In this document: piece after piece, positions 1 to 8,971 of the stretch | Numbering within the stretch: the first letter of the stretch is position 1 | Layout: every line of letters begins with the position of its first letter | NCBI RefSeq assembly: GCF_021864465.1 | Contig: NZ_JAKKUV010000003.1 | Span: 186,001 to 250,000, forward strand | Direction of reading: 5' to 3' | Source: Hyphobacterium sp. SN044 | Lineage (GTDB): Bacteria > Pseudomonadota > Alphaproteobacteria > Caulobacterales > Maricaulaceae | Length of the DNA: 64,000 bases | Position numbers and translations under genes: made by a program | Notes under the pieces: generated by a model | What the model was told of the DNA's origin: nothing | The model's input: only the letters and a program-made list of their open reading frames with translations | Database searches by the model: none

Positions 1-289
1 CGTTTTCCGGTCGGATAATTGACAAAACTGGCAATAAAAACAAGGGGAAACGGGAGATATTGGAGCGCTGTCGAAAACGGCCTCGCCGCGCTGTGCGGCA
101 AGCCATTGCACGCTTGCCACAATTGCGGACCGACCTTCGCGCGCAAGCGCTTTTGGGTGGCACAAGCGTCGAATATCCTGTAGTCAATTCGGCAGAGCAC
201 CTGTGCGAGCAGGTGGTCAATGTGCCGTGGCGCAGGGTCACGGCAGCCAAAACACTCACGCGATGGGGGCTTCCGCCTCCAGAGGGGGA
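1..289. other. Gene-free leader upstream of ompA-like gene
   Basis: I see no convincing gene here. A TTGACA hexamer lies at 19-24, but no good -10 hexamer sits 16-18 bases downstream, so it is not called as a promoter. A 77-codon open frame starting at 60 has no ribosome binding site and no recognisable protein character. The stretch probably carries the promoter and untranslated leader of the outer membrane protein gene that starts at 290. Confidence 0.4.
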
Positions 290-1354
290 ATGATGAAGAA
301 ACGGTTTCTGACAGCGGCTGCCATTGGTCTTGCCCTGTCGGTTCCGGCCTGGTCGTCGGCGGGTGCCGATGAAGGCTGGTATGTCAGCGCTTCCGTCGGT
401 TACGGCGGCCCTGGCGATTCGGACGTCGATCTGCAAGCCAGCGGCGCCCGTGAAATCAATGGTGAATCCGATTGGCGCCAGGCCCTGGCGTTCGGTTACG
501 ACTACGCCAATGGCTGGCGTCTCGAAGCCGAAGCGGCTCACCGCTACAACGACACCGGCGCGATTGGTTCGTTCGAGGATTCCTCGAGCGATTTCCACAT
601 CTGGTCGGCGATGCTGAACCTGTACCGCGACTTCAATCCGGACGGCTGGTACCACCCGTACCTCGGTGCCGGTGCCGGTTTCGGTCAGGTCAACGGTTCC
701 ATGACGGGCTGGACCACTGGTTCGCGTCCGGTTCCGAATGGCGGCGTTGCTGATACGCGCTACGTCGTGTCGCGTGACGACGACATCGGCTTCATGTGGC
801 AGCTGATCGCCGGCGTGGGCTGGGGTCTGGGCGACAACTGGTATTTCGATACCCAGTATCGCTACTTCTCGACCCTGGACCTCGACTTCGACCCGGGTGT
901 CGACGTCGACGCGCTGCGCGGCCACGAAGTGTGGCTCGGCCTGCGGTACGTGTTCGCGGCTCCGCCGCCTCCGCCGCCGCCCCCGCCGCCGCCGCCCCCG
1001 CCGCCTCCGGCGTGTGACGACGTTGGCTTCGTGGTCTACTTCGAGTGGGATCGTTCGAACCTCACCGATCAGGCCCGTGCGGTTATCAACCAGGCTGTCC
1101 AGCAGGCTTCGACCTGCGGCGTTGCCGCGGTGCAGATCGACGGTCACGCTGACCGTTCGGGTGCCGCCGCCTACAACGTCGGCCTTTCCGAGCGCCGCGC
1201 CCGCGCGGTTCGCGACGAAATGGTTCGCCTGGGCGTGCCGGCTTCCGGCATCTCCCTGCAGGCCTTCGGCGAAAGCCGCCCGGCCGTGCAGACCCCGGAC
1301 GGCGTGCGTGAGCCGCTCAACCGCCGCGCTGAGGTCCTCATCGACCTGCGCTAA
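290..1354 (+). CDS. OmpA family outer membrane protein
   Basis: A 354-residue outer membrane protein expected to anchor the envelope to peptidoglycan. The start at 290 was chosen because MMKKRF begins a clear signal peptide (cleavage near residue 26) and a purine-rich AGAGGGGGA precedes it; the longer reading from 203 adds an unlikely leader. Residues about 27-222 alternate in the style of an eight-stranded beta-barrel with YRYF and GLRYVF strand ends. Sixteen consecutive prolines (225-240) form a hinge. Residues about 246-354 are an OmpA C-terminal domain with the DGHAD motif (Asp284) and LSERRARAV helix that bind diaminopimelate in this family. Codon use favours GGT and CGT, as in the ribosomal genes of this window, which suggests very high expression. 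A strong terminator follows. The family assignment is secure; the specific paralogue is not named. Confidence 0.93.
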   Translation: MMKKRFLTAAAIGLALSVPAWSSAGADEGWYVSASVGYGGPGDSDVDLQASGAREINGESDWRQALAFGYDYANGWRLEAEAAHRYNDTGAIGSFEDSSSDFHIWSAMLNLYRDFNPDGWYHPYLGAGAGFGQVNGSMTGWTTGSRPVPNGGVADTRYVVSRDDDIGFMWQLIAGVGWGLGDNWYFDTQYRYFSTLDLDFDPGVDVDALRGHEVWLGLRYVFAAPPPPPPPPPPPPPPPPACDDVGFVVYFEWDRSNLTDQARAVINQAVQQASTCGVAAVQIDGHADRSGAAAYNVGLSERRARAVRDEMVRLGVPASGISLQAFGESRPAVQTPDGVREPLNRRAEVLIDLR

Positions 1355-1382
1355 GCGATTGATCGCTCAAGCGACGAAATGG

Positions 1383-1416
1383 AACGGCCCGGGGTTCGCC
1401 CCGGGCCGTTTTCTTT
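1383..1416 (+). terminator. Intrinsic terminator after ompA-like gene
   Basis: A 12-bp stem (GGCCCGGGG at 1386-1394 against CCCCGGGCC at 1399-1407, extended outward by C-G and two A-T pairs) closes on a TTCG tetraloop and runs into TTTTCTTT. Confidence 0.9.
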
Positions 1417-1525
1417 GTGCAAATGCAGCATGAAACGGTCTGGCCGCATGGCTTGACCCTGCCGCATGGCAGGCCCAAAACCCGGACAAGACCTCATTCA
1501 CGCCCGGACATTCAGGAGCCGACCC

Positions 1526-2818
1526 ATGTCGAAACCCAAGGCGCCGTATCGCAAGACCGAAATCGCCGGCCGCAAGCTGTCGCCGGAAACGATGATGATG
1601 AGCTACGGCTATTCGCCCCAGCTCTCGGAATGGTCGATCAAGGCGCCGGTCTTCCTGACCTCGACCTTCGCGTTCGAATCGGCGGAAGCGGGCGCGGCCT
1701 TCTTCCGGGTGATGGGCGGACGCCGCCAGGAAGGCGACCCGGAATCGGCGGGACTGATGTATTCGCGGTTCAACAACCCGAATGTCGAAGTCCTGGAAGA
1801 CCGCCTGACCCTGTTCGACCACGCCGAAGATGCGGCCGTCTTCTCCTCGGGCATGGGCGCGATCTCCACCACGCTGATGGCGCTGGCCCCGGCCGGTTCG
1901 GTCGTGTTGCACTCCACACCGCTCTATGGCGGTACCGAGACGCTGATCCGCAAGGTCATGCCGAATTACGGCATCAGGAATGTCGATTTCTTCGCGGCAG
2001 CCGAGGAAGACGAAGTCTGGGCCGCCGCTGAAGAGGCGATGAAGCTCGGGCCGGTGACGGTGATCTACACCGAGACGCCGACCAATCCGACGAACGACCT
2101 CGTGGATCTCCAGATGATCCGCAAGATCGCGAACCGTATCGGCGAGAAGCAGAATGGCACCGTTCCGGCGGTCGTCGTCGACAACACCTTCCTCGGCCCG
2201 GTCAACCAGCAGCCGATCGATCTCGGCGCGGACATTCTGGTCTATTCGCTGACCAAATATGTCGGAGGCCACTCCGACCTCATCGCTGGCGCGGCGATGG
2301 GCCGTTCCGATCTGATGGCCAAGATCCGCTCGCTGCGCTCCTCGATCGGCACCAATCTCGATCCGCATACGGCCTGGATGCTGATGCGGTCGCTGGAGAC
2401 GGTGACGCTGCGGATGAATGCCGCCACCGAGAATGCCAAGAAAGTCGCCGAATTCCTGGCCAAGCACCCGAAGATCGAGCGCGTGCGTTATCTCGGCTTC
2501 CTCGAACCCGGTTCGCGCGCGGCAGAGATCCACGCGCGCCAGTCGAAGGCCGCAGGGTCGACATTCGCTTTTGACGTGGCGGGCGGTCAGGCCGGGGCCT
2601 TCAAATTCCTCAATTCCCTTCAGGTCGTGAAGCTGGCCGTCAGCCTCGGCGGCACCGAGACGCTGATCTGCCACCCGGGGTCGACGACCCACGCCGCGGT
2701 CGATCCGGAGCTGCAAGAGCGCTGCGGCTACACACCGGGCATGGTGCGCATCTCCATCGGTATCGAGGATCCCGACGATCTGATCGCCGATATCGGCCAG
2801 GCGCTCGACCAGGTCTGA
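1526..2818 (+). CDS. Cystathionine gamma-synthase family PLP enzyme
   Basis: A 430-residue member of the Cys/Met metabolism PLP-dependent fold type I family (cystathionine gamma-synthase, methionine gamma-lyase and relatives). The PLP Schiff-base lysine is Lys244 in SLTKYVGGHSD; SRFNNPN and SSGMGAIS are the other family signatures. The start at 1526 has AGGAG at 1514-1518. The next gene begins 35 bases after the stop, so this is the first gene of the AST catabolic run. The reaction cannot be told from sequence alone: synthase, gamma-lyase and sulfhydrylase members share these motifs. Its place with arginine-degrading genes is unexpected for methionine biosynthesis and fits a catabolic lyase equally well. 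Confidence 0.85.
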   Translation: MSKPKAPYRKTEIAGRKLSPETMMMSYGYSPQLSEWSIKAPVFLTSTFAFESAEAGAAFFRVMGGRRQEGDPESAGLMYSRFNNPNVEVLEDRLTLFDHAEDAAVFSSGMGAISTTLMALAPAGSVVLHSTPLYGGTETLIRKVMPNYGIRNVDFFAAAEEDEVWAAAEEAMKLGPVTVIYTETPTNPTNDLVDLQMIRKIANRIGEKQNGTVPAVVVDNTFLGPVNQQPIDLGADILVYSLTKYVGGHSDLIAGAAMGRSDLMAKIRSLRSSIGTNLDPHTAWMLMRSLETVTLRMNAATENAKKVAEFLAKHPKIERVRYLGFLEPGSRAAEIHARQSKAAGSTFAFDVAGGQAGAFKFLNSLQVVKLAVSLGGTETLICHPGSTTHAAVDPELQERCGYTPGMVRISIGIEDPDDLIADIGQALDQV

Positions 2819-2853
2819 TCCGCACACCCTAAGCAGCAGCCCCTCGCTCCGTC

Positions 2854-4113
2854 ATGGCGAAACCGATCGATATTTCTCCCGGCGAACAGGCCGCGCTCGA
2901 CTGGATCGATACGCGGGCCGACGGGATGGTCGCGACGCTGAAGGACTGGGTGCGCATCAATTCCGGCAGCCGCAATTCGGATGGGCTGGAGCGGATGCGC
3001 GGCGAACTGGAGCGGGTCTTCGCGGAAACCGGGGGACGCATCGAGGCGGTCGAGCTTCCGCCAAGTGAAGCCGTTGCGCCGGACGGCAGCGTCATGCAGC
3101 AGGCCTATACGCCGAGCTTTCACCTGTCCGTGCGTCCGGACGCCGAGGTGAAGATCGTTCTGACCGGCCACCATGACACCGTGTTTCCGAAGGAGGACAG
3201 CTTCCAGGACTGGAAGATGCTCGACTCGGACACGATGAACGGGCCGGGCGCCGCCGACATGAAGGGCGGCATACTCGTCATGCTGCACGCGCTTCTGGCG
3301 CTGGAACGCAGCCCCTACGCCGAGCGCATCGGCTATGACGTGCTGATCAGCCCGGACGAGGAAATCGGGTCGCTCGGCTCCGCCGGGAAAATTCACGAGC
3401 TTGGCTCGAAGGCCCATGTCGGCATGACCTATGAGCCCGCGCTGGCGGACGGGTCGCTGGCCGGTGGGCGCAAGGGCTCGGGCAACTGGGCGCTGAAGGT
3501 CAGCGGCAAGTCGGCTCATGCGGGGCGCGAGCACCATGTCGGGCGCAATGCGGTGATCGCCGCGGCTGAGTTCGCGACGCGGATCGACGCGCTCAACGGT
3601 CAGCGTGAAGGCGTGACCTTCAATCTTTCCCGCATTGATGGCGGTGGGCCGACCAATGTCGTTCCGGCCAGTGCCGTCGCCCGGTTCAATGTGCGCGTGA
3701 AGGATGCCGACGACGAACAATGGGTTCTGGGCGAGATTGCGAAGCTTGAAGTCCTGATCAATCAGCGCGACGGGATCACGGCGACGCTGCATGGCGGCTT
3801 CACCCGCCCGGCCAAGCCCATGACGCCGGCCAATGCGCGCATGTTCGAGTGGACGAAGACGGCCGGTGCCGCGCTCGGACTCGACATAAGATGGAATGAC
3901 ACGGGCGGGGTGTGCGAAGGCAACAATCTCTGGGCTGCGGGCTGTCCCAATGTGGATACGCTCGGTGTGCGCGGGGCCAACATCCATTCCCATGACGAGA
4001 TCGCCATCCTGCCGAGCCTGCCCGAACGGGCGCGGTTGTCGGCGCTGATGCTGATGAAGTTCGCCTCCGGCGAGTTCGATGCGCGCGAGGCGCGGTCGCT
4101 GGCCGGTTCCTGA
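2854..4113 (+). CDS. M20 family metallohydrolase (ArgE/DapE-like)
   Basis: A 419-residue cytosolic zinc hydrolase of the M20 (ArgE/DapE/carboxypeptidase G2) family, with no signal peptide. Visible catalytic residues are the metal ligand His106 and activating Asp108 in GHHDTV, the metal-bridging Asp135 in GAADMKGG, and the DEE triad at 168-170 with the expected catalytic Glu169 and ligand Glu170. The gene lies 11 bases before astA in the same operon. Family members remove acyl groups from amino acids. Because no AstE-type succinylglutamate desuccinylase is present in the cluster, this enzyme is a reasonable candidate for that last step; this is inference from position only. Confidence 0.88.
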   Translation: MAKPIDISPGEQAALDWIDTRADGMVATLKDWVRINSGSRNSDGLERMRGELERVFAETGGRIEAVELPPSEAVAPDGSVMQQAYTPSFHLSVRPDAEVKIVLTGHHDTVFPKEDSFQDWKMLDSDTMNGPGAADMKGGILVMLHALLALERSPYAERIGYDVLISPDEEIGSLGSAGKIHELGSKAHVGMTYEPALADGSLAGGRKGSGNWALKVSGKSAHAGREHHVGRNAVIAAAEFATRIDALNGQREGVTFNLSRIDGGGPTNVVPASAVARFNVRVKDADDEQWVLGEIAKLEVLINQRDGITATLHGGFTRPAKPMTPANARMFEWTKTAGAALGLDIRWNDTGGVCEGNNLWAAGCPNVDTLGVRGANIHSHDEIAILPSLPERARLSALMLMKFASGEFDAREARSLAGS

Positions 4114-4124
4114 CGGAGACACGC

Positions 4125-5141
4125 ATGCTGGTAGTGCGCGCGGCGCGCCGCGACGATATCGACGCTTTCGTGGACCTGGCCGCCGGCGCGGGTACGGGCT
4201 TTACCAGCCTGGCGCTCAGCCGCGACGACCTGGCGGAACGCCTCGACAAGTCGGCAAACGCCTATGAGAGCGACGCCGAGGAGCCTGGCGAGGAAGTCTA
4301 TCAGCTGATGCTGGAGGACACCGAAAGCGGCAAGGTGGTCGGCTGCGCAGCGGTGAAGGCCGCCGTGGGCCTGTCGAAACCCTATTACGACTTCAAGATC
4401 GTCACCCTGGCGCAATCCTCGCGCGCGGCGCAGCGCCGCTTCGACATGGACGTGATGCTCCTCGTGAACGACTTCGCCGGCTGCAGCGAGGTCGGCTCGC
4501 TCTTTGTCAGCGATGCGGCACGCGGCACCGGCGCCGGACGATTGATCGCGCAGACGCGCTATCTCCTGATGGCCGCGGACTATCGCCGCTTCGGCGAGCG
4601 CGTGCTGGCAGAATTGCGCGGCGTGGTCCGCGACGACGGATCCTCGCCCTTCTTCGATGCAGTCACGCGGCATTTCTTCCGGATGACGTTCGACGAGGCC
4701 GACCGGATGAGCGCGGCGAGCGACAACCAGTTCATTCTCGACCTGATGCCGAAGCATCCGATCTATGTCGACCTGCTGTCGCCCGAGGCGAAGAAGGTGA
4801 TCGGCGTGACCCACGAGCTGGGTGTCGGCGCACGGCGCCTGCTCGAGTGGGAAGGCTTCACCTATGACCGCTATATCGACATTTTCGATGGCGGGCCGCT
4901 GATGTCGGTGCCGACGCGCCAGGCGCGGTCGGCGCGCGAGAGCCGGCAGGTCAAGGTCCGCGCGGCGCGTGCATTCGATGATCCCAAGCGGGTGATCGTG
5001 ACGACCGACCGGTTCAGCGATTTCCGCTCGATCCAGACCCAGGCCGATGTCAGCGCTGACGGTGTGGCGCTCGGCCCGGACGATCTGCGGGCACTCAATC
5101 TCACCGAAGGCGAAAGGGCGCGCATCTGGGTGCGCGAATAG
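4125..5141 (+). CDS. astA: Arginine N-succinyltransferase AstA
   Basis: A 338-residue enzyme that transfers succinyl from succinyl-CoA to the alpha-amino group of arginine, the first step of the AST pathway. The protein has the expected length and the family motifs GSLFVSD, GAGRLIAQTRY, KHPIYVDLL and VTHELG. It starts MLVVRAARRDD, the usual N-terminal form. Spacing is 11 bases from the M20 gene and 2 bases to astD, so it is clearly cotranscribed. The product N2-succinylarginine is the substrate of AstB, encoded at the end of the same operon. Confidence 0.95.
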   Translation: MLVVRAARRDDIDAFVDLAAGAGTGFTSLALSRDDLAERLDKSANAYESDAEEPGEEVYQLMLEDTESGKVVGCAAVKAAVGLSKPYYDFKIVTLAQSSRAAQRRFDMDVMLLVNDFAGCSEVGSLFVSDAARGTGAGRLIAQTRYLLMAADYRRFGERVLAELRGVVRDDGSSPFFDAVTRHFFRMTFDEADRMSAASDNQFILDLMPKHPIYVDLLSPEAKKVIGVTHELGVGARRLLEWEGFTYDRYIDIFDGGPLMSVPTRQARSARESRQVKVRAARAFDDPKRVIVTTDRFSDFRSIQTQADVSADGVALGPDDLRALNLTEGERARIWVRE

Positions 5142-5143
5142 TC

Positions 5144-6598
5144 ATGCAAGGTCAGTGCTTTATTGACGGCGAGTGGCGCAGCGGACGGGGCGGAAGCTTC
5201 ACCTCCACCGATCCGGCCAGCGGTGAGACGGTCTGGCAGGGCGCGGCCGCCGATGCCGGTGATGTCGATGCGGCCTTCACCGCCGCGCGCAAGGCCTTTC
5301 CCGGCTGGGCGCAGACGCCGCTGAAAGAACGTGTCGCTATCGTCGAACGCTTCGGCGCGCTGCTGGCCGCGAACAAGGACAGGCTGGCGGAGCTGATCGC
5401 CCGGGAAACCGGCAAGGTGTTGTGGGACAGCCAGGGCGAAGCCGCCGCCATGGCGGGCAAGATCGCCATCTCGGTCAAGGCGTATCACGAAAGGACCGGC
5501 GAACAGGCCCATGCGACCGATTTCGGCGAGGCGGTGCTGCGGCACAAGCCGCTTGGCGTGATGTTCGTGCTCGGCCCGTACAACTTCCCGGGACACCTGC
5601 CGAACGGGCATATCGTTCCGGCGCTGATCGCGGGCAATACGGCGGTGTTCAAGCCCTCCGAACTGACCCCGGCGGTGGGCCAGTTCATGGTTTCGCTATG
5701 GCAGGAGGCGGGCCTGCCGGCGGGCGTGCTCAACTTCGTGCCCGGTGCGCGCGAAACCGGCGCGGCGGCGCTCGATCACGATCAGCTCGACGGCGTGCTG
5801 TTCACCGGCTCGCACGCGACGGGGCAGTTCATCCACCGCAAGTTCGCCGGCCGTACGGGTGTTCAGCTGGCACTGGAAATGGGCGGCAACAATCCGCTCG
5901 TCGTCTGGGACGCCGAGGATGCCGAGGCTGCGGCGCGGATTGCCGTGCATTCGGCCTATATCACGACCGGCCAGCGCTGCTCCTGCGCGCGCCGTCTGAT
6001 CCTGCCGGACGGCGCAGCCGGGCAGGCGGTGATCGACGCGATCGCCGACCTTGCCGGGCGACTCACCATCGGGGCGTGGAACGATGCCGAGGAGGCCTTC
6101 ATGGGACCGCTCGTCTCGGGTCATGCCGCCGGCACGGTGCTGAAGGCGCAGGACAAGCTGATCTCCGGTGGTGGGAAGGCCATTGTCAGCGCGGCGCGGC
6201 TTGATCGCGGTGACGCCTTCGTCTCGCCGGCGCTGATCGACGTGACCGGCATGGACACCGGAGACGACGAAGTGTTCGGCCCGATGCTGCAGGTTTGCCG
6301 GGTGGCCAGTTTCGACGCGGCAATGACCGAGGCGAACAACACGGCCTATGGCCTATCGGCGGGCCTCGTCAGCGATGACGAGGCGCTGTGGAATCGCTTC
6401 TGGACCGAAAGCCGGGCCGGGATCGTGAACCGCAACCGGCCGACGCCCGGCGCCGCCAGTTCGATGCCGTTCGGCGGTCCGGGGCAGTCGGGCAATCTGC
6501 GCCCGAGCGCCTACTACGCGGCAGACTATTGCGCCTATCCGGTCGCCAGCCAGAACGCGGCGAAGCCGGAGCGGCTGGCGATCAAGGGGCTGAAGTGA
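5144..6598 (+). CDS. astD: Succinylglutamate-semialdehyde dehydrogenase AstD
   Basis: A 484-residue NAD(P)-dependent aldehyde dehydrogenase. The catalytic nucleophile is Cys279 in GQRCSCARR, a form typical of AstD rather than of general aldehyde dehydrogenases, and the general base is Glu245 in LALEMGGNN. The start at 5144 lies 2 bases after astA, and the stop overlaps the GTG of astB, so translation is coupled. It oxidises N-succinylglutamate semialdehyde to succinylglutamate. The transaminase that makes its substrate (AstC) is not encoded here and is probably supplied by an ArgD-type enzyme elsewhere. Confidence 0.95.
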   Translation: MQGQCFIDGEWRSGRGGSFTSTDPASGETVWQGAAADAGDVDAAFTAARKAFPGWAQTPLKERVAIVERFGALLAANKDRLAELIARETGKVLWDSQGEAAAMAGKIAISVKAYHERTGEQAHATDFGEAVLRHKPLGVMFVLGPYNFPGHLPNGHIVPALIAGNTAVFKPSELTPAVGQFMVSLWQEAGLPAGVLNFVPGARETGAAALDHDQLDGVLFTGSHATGQFIHRKFAGRTGVQLALEMGGNNPLVVWDAEDAEAAARIAVHSAYITTGQRCSCARRLILPDGAAGQAVIDAIADLAGRLTIGAWNDAEEAFMGPLVSGHAAGTVLKAQDKLISGGGKAIVSAARLDRGDAFVSPALIDVTGMDTGDDEVFGPMLQVCRVASFDAAMTEANNTAYGLSAGLVSDDEALWNRFWTESRAGIVNRNRPTPGAASSMPFGGPGQSGNLRPSAYYAADYCAYPVASQNAAKPERLAIKGLK

Positions 6599-7935
6599 GC
6601 GCGGTCGAAGCCAATTTCGACGGCATTGTCGGGCCGACGCACAATTATGGCGGGTTGTCGGAAGGCAATCTGGCCAGCGCGAAGAACCGCAACCTGACGA
6701 GCGAGCCACGTGCCGGCGTCCTGCAGGGCCTCGCCAAGATGAAGCGGCTTCACGAGGCCGGCCTGGTGCAGGGCTGGCTGCCGCCGCACGACCGACCCTT
6801 CATTCCCTTCCTGCGCGCGGCGGGGTTTTCCGGGTCGGACAAGCAGGTGCTTGAATCGGCGTGGAAAGCTGCCCCGGATCTGGTGCGCAACGCTTACGCC
6901 GCGGCGCCGATGTGGGCGGCCAATGCCGCGACCGTTTCCCCCTCGGCGGAGACGCGCGACGGGCGGGTGCATTTCACGCCGGCCAATCTGCTGACCACGC
7001 TGCACCGGTCGCTGGAAGGTCCGCAGACGAAGCGGGCGCTCGACTGGGCGTTTGCAGACCACGACCGCTTCTGTGTTCACCCGCTTTTGCCGATGCAGCC
7101 CGCCTTTGCCGATGAGGGCGCCGCCAATCATGTCCGCCTCAGCGACGGACAGGGCAGTCCGGGCGTCTCCATCCTGATCTATGGCCGCGAGGCGAGCGAA
7201 GCCTGGAGCGCGAAATTTCCCGCGCGCCAGACGAAGGAAGCCTGTGAAGCGATTGCGCGGGCGCACGGGCTCGACCCGAAGCGCACGGTGATTGCGCGGC
7301 AGGGACGGGCGGCAATCGAGGCCGGAGCCTTCCACAATGACGTGGTGTGTGTCGGGACGAACAGGACGCTTTTCTTCCACGAGCTGGCGTTCGAGGACCG
7401 CGAGGGCACGCTCGATGCGATCCGCCGGGCTGCTGATGGTCTGTTCGAGCCGCAATTCGTCGAGGTGAAGGAAAACGAAGTCCCGATCGCCGATGCGATC
7501 ACCAGCTATCTCTTCAACTCCCAGCTTCTGGAATGGCCGGGCGAGGACCGTCTTGTCCTGTCCGCGCCGGTGGAGACCGAGGAAACCGAAACCACGCGCG
7601 CCTATTGCGCGGCGATGGTGGCAGGAAACGGTCCGATCGGACGGGTCGATTTCGTGGATGTGCGCCAATCGATGCGCAATGGCGGAGGGCCGGCCTGTCT
7701 CCGGCTGCGCGTCGTGCTGACGGACGAGGAACGCCAGGCGGTGACGCCGACGGCGCTGTTCAGCGATGCGGTCTACGACCAGCTGATCGCCTGGGCGAAG
7801 ACGCATTATCGCGAGACGCTGGCCCCCGATGATCTGTGTGATCCGTCCCTGATGGATGAGAGCCGCGCCGCGCTTGATGCGCTGACGCAGATTCTTGAAC
7901 TCGGTTCAGGCTTCTATCCGTTTCAGCGGGTTTAG
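6595..7935 (+). CDS. astB: N-succinylarginine dihydrolase AstB
   Basis: A 446-residue hydrolase that converts succinylarginine to succinylornithine, CO2 and two ammonia. The start is a GTG at 6595 that overlaps the astD stop by 4 bases; the protein then reads into NFDGIVGPTHNYGG, the invariant N-terminus of AstB. The catalytic triad positions known from the family are present: Glu174 (DEGAANH), His247 (FHNDVV) and Cys368 (GGGPACLRLR). The earlier in-frame start at 6388 lies inside astD and is not supported. It is the last gene of the AST operon, followed by a hairpin array. Confidence 0.95.
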   Translation: MSAVEANFDGIVGPTHNYGGLSEGNLASAKNRNLTSEPRAGVLQGLAKMKRLHEAGLVQGWLPPHDRPFIPFLRAAGFSGSDKQVLESAWKAAPDLVRNAYAAAPMWAANAATVSPSAETRDGRVHFTPANLLTTLHRSLEGPQTKRALDWAFADHDRFCVHPLLPMQPAFADEGAANHVRLSDGQGSPGVSILIYGREASEAWSAKFPARQTKEACEAIARAHGLDPKRTVIARQGRAAIEAGAFHNDVVCVGTNRTLFFHELAFEDREGTLDAIRRAADGLFEPQFVEVKENEVPIADAITSYLFNSQLLEWPGEDRLVLSAPVETEETETTRAYCAAMVAGNGPIGRVDFVDVRQSMRNGGGPACLRLRVVLTDEERQAVTPTALFSDAVYDQLIAWAKTHYRETLAPDDLCDPSLMDESRAALDALTQILELGSGFYPFQRV

Positions 7936-7937
7936 TA

Positions 7938-8045
7938 TTTCCTCCCCCGTTTACGGGGGAGGGGGACCACGAAGTGGTGGAGGGGGGAATGCCCCTCTCG
8001 CCCCGGACCAGGTCCGGGGCACTCCCCCCGCAAGCGAGGGGAGAA
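7938..8045. repeat. Array of GC-rich hairpins between convergent genes
   Basis: Successive inverted repeats fill the space between astB and phhA, which end towards each other: CCTCCCCCG/CGGGGGAGG (7941-7962, loop TTTA), ACCAC/GTGGT (7966-7978), a 21-base palindrome GCCCCGGACC-A-GGTCCGGGGC (8000-8020) and CTCCCC.CG/CG.GGGGAG (8022-8043). The form is that of the dispersed palindromic intergenic elements of alphaproteobacteria; it may also end transcription from both sides. A related CCGGACCTGATCCGG palindrome occurs at 41649-41665. Confidence 0.6.
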
Positions 8046-8055
8046 AGCCATTGGA

Positions 8056-8937
8056 TCAAACCGCGATGGCGTGGCCCTTGAGACCGCCGGACATGGCGTA
8101 TTCCTGCGTGCCCTTCTGATAGATCTTGTCGCCGTCCTGCACGTCGGACGGTTTGAACTCGGGCAGGGTGGGCAGGCGTTCGTAGAGCGGGGCGAAATCG
8201 ACCGCGGTCGCTTCCATCAACTCTTCATAGCTGTCGATGACGAAATAGGTCTGCTGGTAGTCATCATACCGGTAATCGGTCCGCATGACGCGTTCGAGGT
8301 CGAAATGGATCCGGTTCGGCGATCGCGCCTCGAGCGAGAAGATTGACTCGCCCTTCGACGACACGATGCCGGCTCCGTAGATACGCAAGCCTTCATCGGA
8401 ACGGATCAGGCCGAACTCCACCGTGTACCAGTAGAGCCGGGCCATTCTCTTAATCGCATCGAACTGCAGCGAGCGCAGCCCGCCCTCGCCATAGGCCTGC
8501 ATGTAGTCGGCGAAGACGGGCTGGGTCAGTAGCGGCACATGGCCGAAGACGTCGTGGAAGATGTCGGGCTCGGGCAGGTAGTCGAGCCGGTCTCCGTCGC
8601 GGATGAACCGGCCGGACACGAAGCGGCGGTTGGCCAGGTGGTCGTAGAACTCCTTTTCCGGGATCAGGCCGGGCACGGTCACGACCTGCCAGCCGGTCAG
8701 CTTCATCAGCTTCTCGTTGACCCGGCGGAAGTCCGGGATGCCGCCTTCGTTCAGATTCAGGAGTTCCAGCCCGCGGAAATGTTCCGGGGCGGCGCGCCCT
8801 TTGAGAACGCCCATCTGGCGCTCATAGAGCGTGTTCCAGATCTCGTGCTCCTCGCGCGAGTACAAATCCCATTTCTGGTCGATCGTCAGATCGGCGCGCG
8901 GTGTCTGTTCGGCGACGATGGGGTCATTCACAGGCAT
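8056..8937 (-). CDS. phhA: Phenylalanine 4-monooxygenase PhhA
   Basis: A 293-residue iron- and tetrahydropterin-dependent aromatic amino acid hydroxylase that turns phenylalanine into tyrosine, the entry to phenylalanine catabolism. The iron ligands are His128 and His133 in DIFHDVFGHVP and Glu174 in YTVEFGL. The protein lacks the N-terminal ACT domain of animal enzymes, as usual in bacteria. An AGGAGG at 8944-8949 supports the start at 8937, and a likely sigma-70 type promoter lies just upstream. It stands as a single transcription unit. Together with the AST operon it makes this end of the window an amino acid degradation zone. Confidence 0.95.
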   Translation of the reverse strand: MPVNDPIVAEQTPRADLTIDQKWDLYSREEHEIWNTLYERQMGVLKGRAAPEHFRGLELLNLNEGGIPDFRRVNEKLMKLTGWQVVTVPGLIPEKEFYDHLANRRFVSGRFIRDGDRLDYLPEPDIFHDVFGHVPLLTQPVFADYMQAYGEGGLRSLQFDAIKRMARLYWYTVEFGLIRSDEGLRIYGAGIVSSKGESIFSLEARSPNRIHFDLERVMRTDYRYDDYQQTYFVIDSYEELMEATAVDFAPLYERLPTLPEFKPSDVQDGDKIYQKGTQEYAMSGGLKGHAIAV

Positions 8938-8971
8938 GGCTGACCTCCTGAAGGTAGTTTCATTTGTAACT

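Noticed and set aside
19-47. TTGACA as a promoter of the OmpA gene
   Set aside because: The hexamer is perfect, but the bases 16-18 downstream (AAGGGG area) do not resemble a -10 box.
60-293. 77-codon frame upstream of the OmpA gene
   Set aside because: No ribosome binding site and Arg-rich, non-protein-like composition; it ends inside the OmpA start region.
1417-1525. SAM-type riboswitch before the Cys/Met PLP enzyme gene
   Set aside because: I looked for SAM-II or SAM/SAH-like conserved cores because of the enzyme family but found none; only the repeated CGCATGGC words stand out.
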